From the NCBI GenBank assembly GCA_963827855.1, contig CAWHBY010000002.1, positions 3,410,001-3,474,000 on the forward strand: a DNA stretch of 64,000 nt. Reading direction: 5' to 3'. Origin of the DNA: DTPU01 sp963827855. Its GTDB lineage: Bacteria; Planctomycetota; Phycisphaerae; Sedimentisphaerales; Anaerobacaceae. The notes beneath the pieces were generated by a model that did no database searches, was not told the DNA's origin, and saw only the letters and a program-made list of their open reading frames with translations. The translations under genes were made by a program, and so were the position numbers. Positions within the stretch are counted from its first letter, which is position 1; each line of letters starts with the position of its first letter. Shown here piece after piece: positions 62,521-64,000 of this stretch.

Positions 62521-64000
62521 ATGAAAGTTGAATCGTATGACCGCGACATAGAGCAGTTGCTCAACATGGGGTACTTCCGAATCCCTCGGTTTCAGCGGTC
62601 ATACTCCTGGGAGCGTACTGAGGTGGAGGATTTCTGGACCGATACGCTTGTCGATTCGGGTTCCGACTACTTTATTGGTTCGATTGTCCTTTTCAAGTAC
62701 CAAGATGGCGTATTCGGCGTCGTTGACGGGCAGCAGCGCCTTAGCACGATTACGATGATCCTTTGCGCACTCCGCAACGTCCTTCGGGTAGAGGGTTTCG
62801 ATGAGCTGTCCCAAGGCCTGCACCGCCTTATCGAACGTCCCGACATCAACAACACCAATCAGTATGTACTCCAAACCGAGACATCCTATCCATACCTTCA
62901 AGAGCATATCCAAAGCCTCCAGCCACCCACCGCTGAACCCCGAGTCGGCGATGAAGAACGGCGTCTGCAAGATGCTTTCATGTATCTTGGGGAAAACCTC
63001 TCTGTGGTAGCCCGAGCAGTGCGGCAGAACCCCGCACTCTCCGACGAGAAGAAGAGAGAGCAGATCAAGAGGGAACTGCTCCGCATACGCAGCACGATCC
63101 TCAAACTTAAAGTCATTGTTATTACGCTTGAGAATGAAGAAGACGCCTACGTCATTTTTGAAACCCTGAATACAAGAGGCAAAGACCTCACGGTGTCTGA
63201 CCTCGTCAGAACGCACATTACCCGACTTCTTCCCCAGTCAAACCGGAACGTCGATCGGCCCAAGGAGCGGTTCAACGCGATCGTAGAGAGTTTTGAGGCA
63301 TCAGAAGCCGACATTTCTGTCAACAGCTTCCTGCACCACTACTGGCTTTCCCATCACGACTTCACAACGGAGAAGAAGCTCTACAAGGCGGTCAAGAAAC
63401 GGATCAAATCCAAGGATAGCGCCAGCGAATTTCTGGATTCGCTTGAGTCTGATGCGGCCCTTTATCGCGTTCTGCATGAACCGGATGCAAGAAAGTGGGA
63501 AATCGAGAAAAGGCCGATACGCGAGGCATTGCATGCAATGAACCTGTTCCGGGTCAGACAGCAGATACCTTTTGTGCTGTCGGTGTTGTGTGAGTATGAG
63601 GAGGGGCGACTCCCACTGAAGCACGCTATCAGGGCGCTGCGTGCGGTTGAGAACTTCCACTTTGCTTTCACTGCGGTGACGTCACAACGCTCCTCAGGTG
63701 GCGTATCACTCATGTATGCCTTGCATGCGAGGGAGCTCCGCAACGCAGCAACGCTGCGAGATAAGATAAGGACCATTAGTGACTTGATCGACAAACTGCA
63801 GGGAAGACGGCCGGACTATCAGGAGTTCAAGGCAGACTTCCGAACCATTCTATGCTCAAACAAGTTCACAAAGCGGAAAGCCCTTGTTCAGTACATTCTT
63901 GGCAAGATCCAGACGACGTCTATGTCCGGGGTCGCTTTGGACCCATCCCGCATGACCATTGAACACATTGCATGCCAGTCATCGGCGGGGTCTGAAATCG
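62521..64000 (+). CDS. DUF262/DUF1524 protein, GmrSD-type nuclease, 3'-truncated by window edge
   Basis: Open from ATG 62521 to the end of the window (493 codons). Motifs of the DUF262 (GmrS-like) half: FRIPRFQRSYSWE near residue 20, then FIGSIVLFKYQ and GVVDGQQRLSTITMIL with the DGQQR signature. A helical middle follows, including VIFETLNTRGKDLTVSDLVR. Just before the edge, RMTIEHIACQS begins the DUF1524 (GmrD-like) HNH-type motif. GmrSD enzymes are modification-dependent (type IV) restriction systems that cut phage DNA with glucosylated cytosines; related proteins defend against other modified phages. Together with the cyclase-TPR gene this suggests that the right end of the window enters a defence region. 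Confidence 0.85.
   Translation, partial: MKVESYDRDIEQLLNMGYFRIPRFQRSYSWERTEVEDFWTDTLVDSGSDYFIGSIVLFKYQDGVFGVVDGQQRLSTITMILCALRNVLRVEGFDELSQGLHRLIERPDINNTNQYVLQTETSYPYLQEHIQSLQPPTAEPRVGDEERRLQDAFMYLGENLSVVARAVRQNPALSDEKKREQIKRELLRIRSTILKLKVIVITLENEEDAYVIFETLNTRGKDLTVSDLVRTHITRLLPQSNRNVDRPKERFNAIVESFEASEADISVNSFLHHYWLSHHDFTTEKKLYKAVKKRIKSKDSASEFLDSLESDAALYRVLHEPDARKWEIEKRPIREALHAMNLFRVRQQIPFVLSVLCEYEEGRLPLKHAIRALRAVENFHFAFTAVTSQRSSGGVSLMYALHARELRNAATLRDKIRTISDLIDKLQGRRPDYQEFKADFRTILCSNKFTKRKALVQYILGKIQTTSMSGVALDPSRMTIEHIACQSSAGSEI

Overview
The window reads as high-GC chromosomal DNA of an aquatic or sedimentary, polysaccharide-degrading bacterium, most likely a planctomycete (Planctomycetota, perhaps Phycisphaerae). 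This is an inference from content: a run of four secreted sulfatases, a Tat-exported Gfo/Idh/MocA oxidoreductase, a remnant of the H-X9-DG prepilin-like family, a lamin-tail domain, a parallel beta-helix region flanked by leucine-rich repeats, and many long intergenic regions. No rRNA, tRNA or CRISPR was seen.

Layout. 1-9.1 kb: the end of an ABC-F ATPase, then a tight plus-strand operon of four formylglycine-type sulfatases; the last is fused to HEAT-like repeats and a glycosidase-like beta-propeller. 9.1-20.8 kb: minus-strand genes for a GT-C-like membrane protein, a secreted PEP-synthase-like protein (split by a frameshift in a homopolymer), a large leucine-rich-repeat protein with an internal duplication, and an unknown exported protein. 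20.9-27 kb: GH51 arabinofuranosidase, a GH50-like agarase lipoprotein and the Tat oxidoreductase. With the sulfatases these suggest breakdown of a sulfated, arabinose- or galactose-containing algal polysaccharide.

27-34 kb: a lipoprotein cluster (LpoB-like with a nested duplicated domain, YcfL-like, two more exported proteins) lying between direct repeats that each carry the same decayed alpha/beta-hydrolase tail. 34.2-41.9 kb is the most unusual part: a Pycsar-effector-like (DUF5706) membrane protein, a 1392-residue protein with two KaiC/RecA-like domains and a region resembling a split solute-binding-protein fold, a class III nucleotide-cyclase-like protein, and a nucleotide-sugar dehydrogenase. 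I propose it as an extended Pycsar-like signalling or defence locus. 42-48 kb: gene remnants (IS4-type transposase, internally deleted DUF4143-type ATPase, H-X9-DG protein), a radical SAM gene and small unknown genes.

49-57 kb: a starch/maltodextrin operon (two secreted GH13 enzymes, a DPE2-like GH77 glucanotransferase with two starch-binding domains, a sugar transporter) behind a near-consensus promoter, ending at a 255-bp MITE-like element whose end coincides with a stop codon. 57-64 kb: a VOC-fold protein, an Ntn-hydrolase, a cyclase-TPR gene split by a frameshift, and the start of a GmrSD-type DUF262 nuclease.

Two themes cut across the window. Intergenic DNA repeatedly holds degenerate short tandem repeats with period 7, 8 or 9. 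Four genes (sulfatase 1, PEP-synthase-like, outer-membrane barrel, cyclase-TPR) each need a one-base frameshift to be whole, which may mean assembly errors or real decay.
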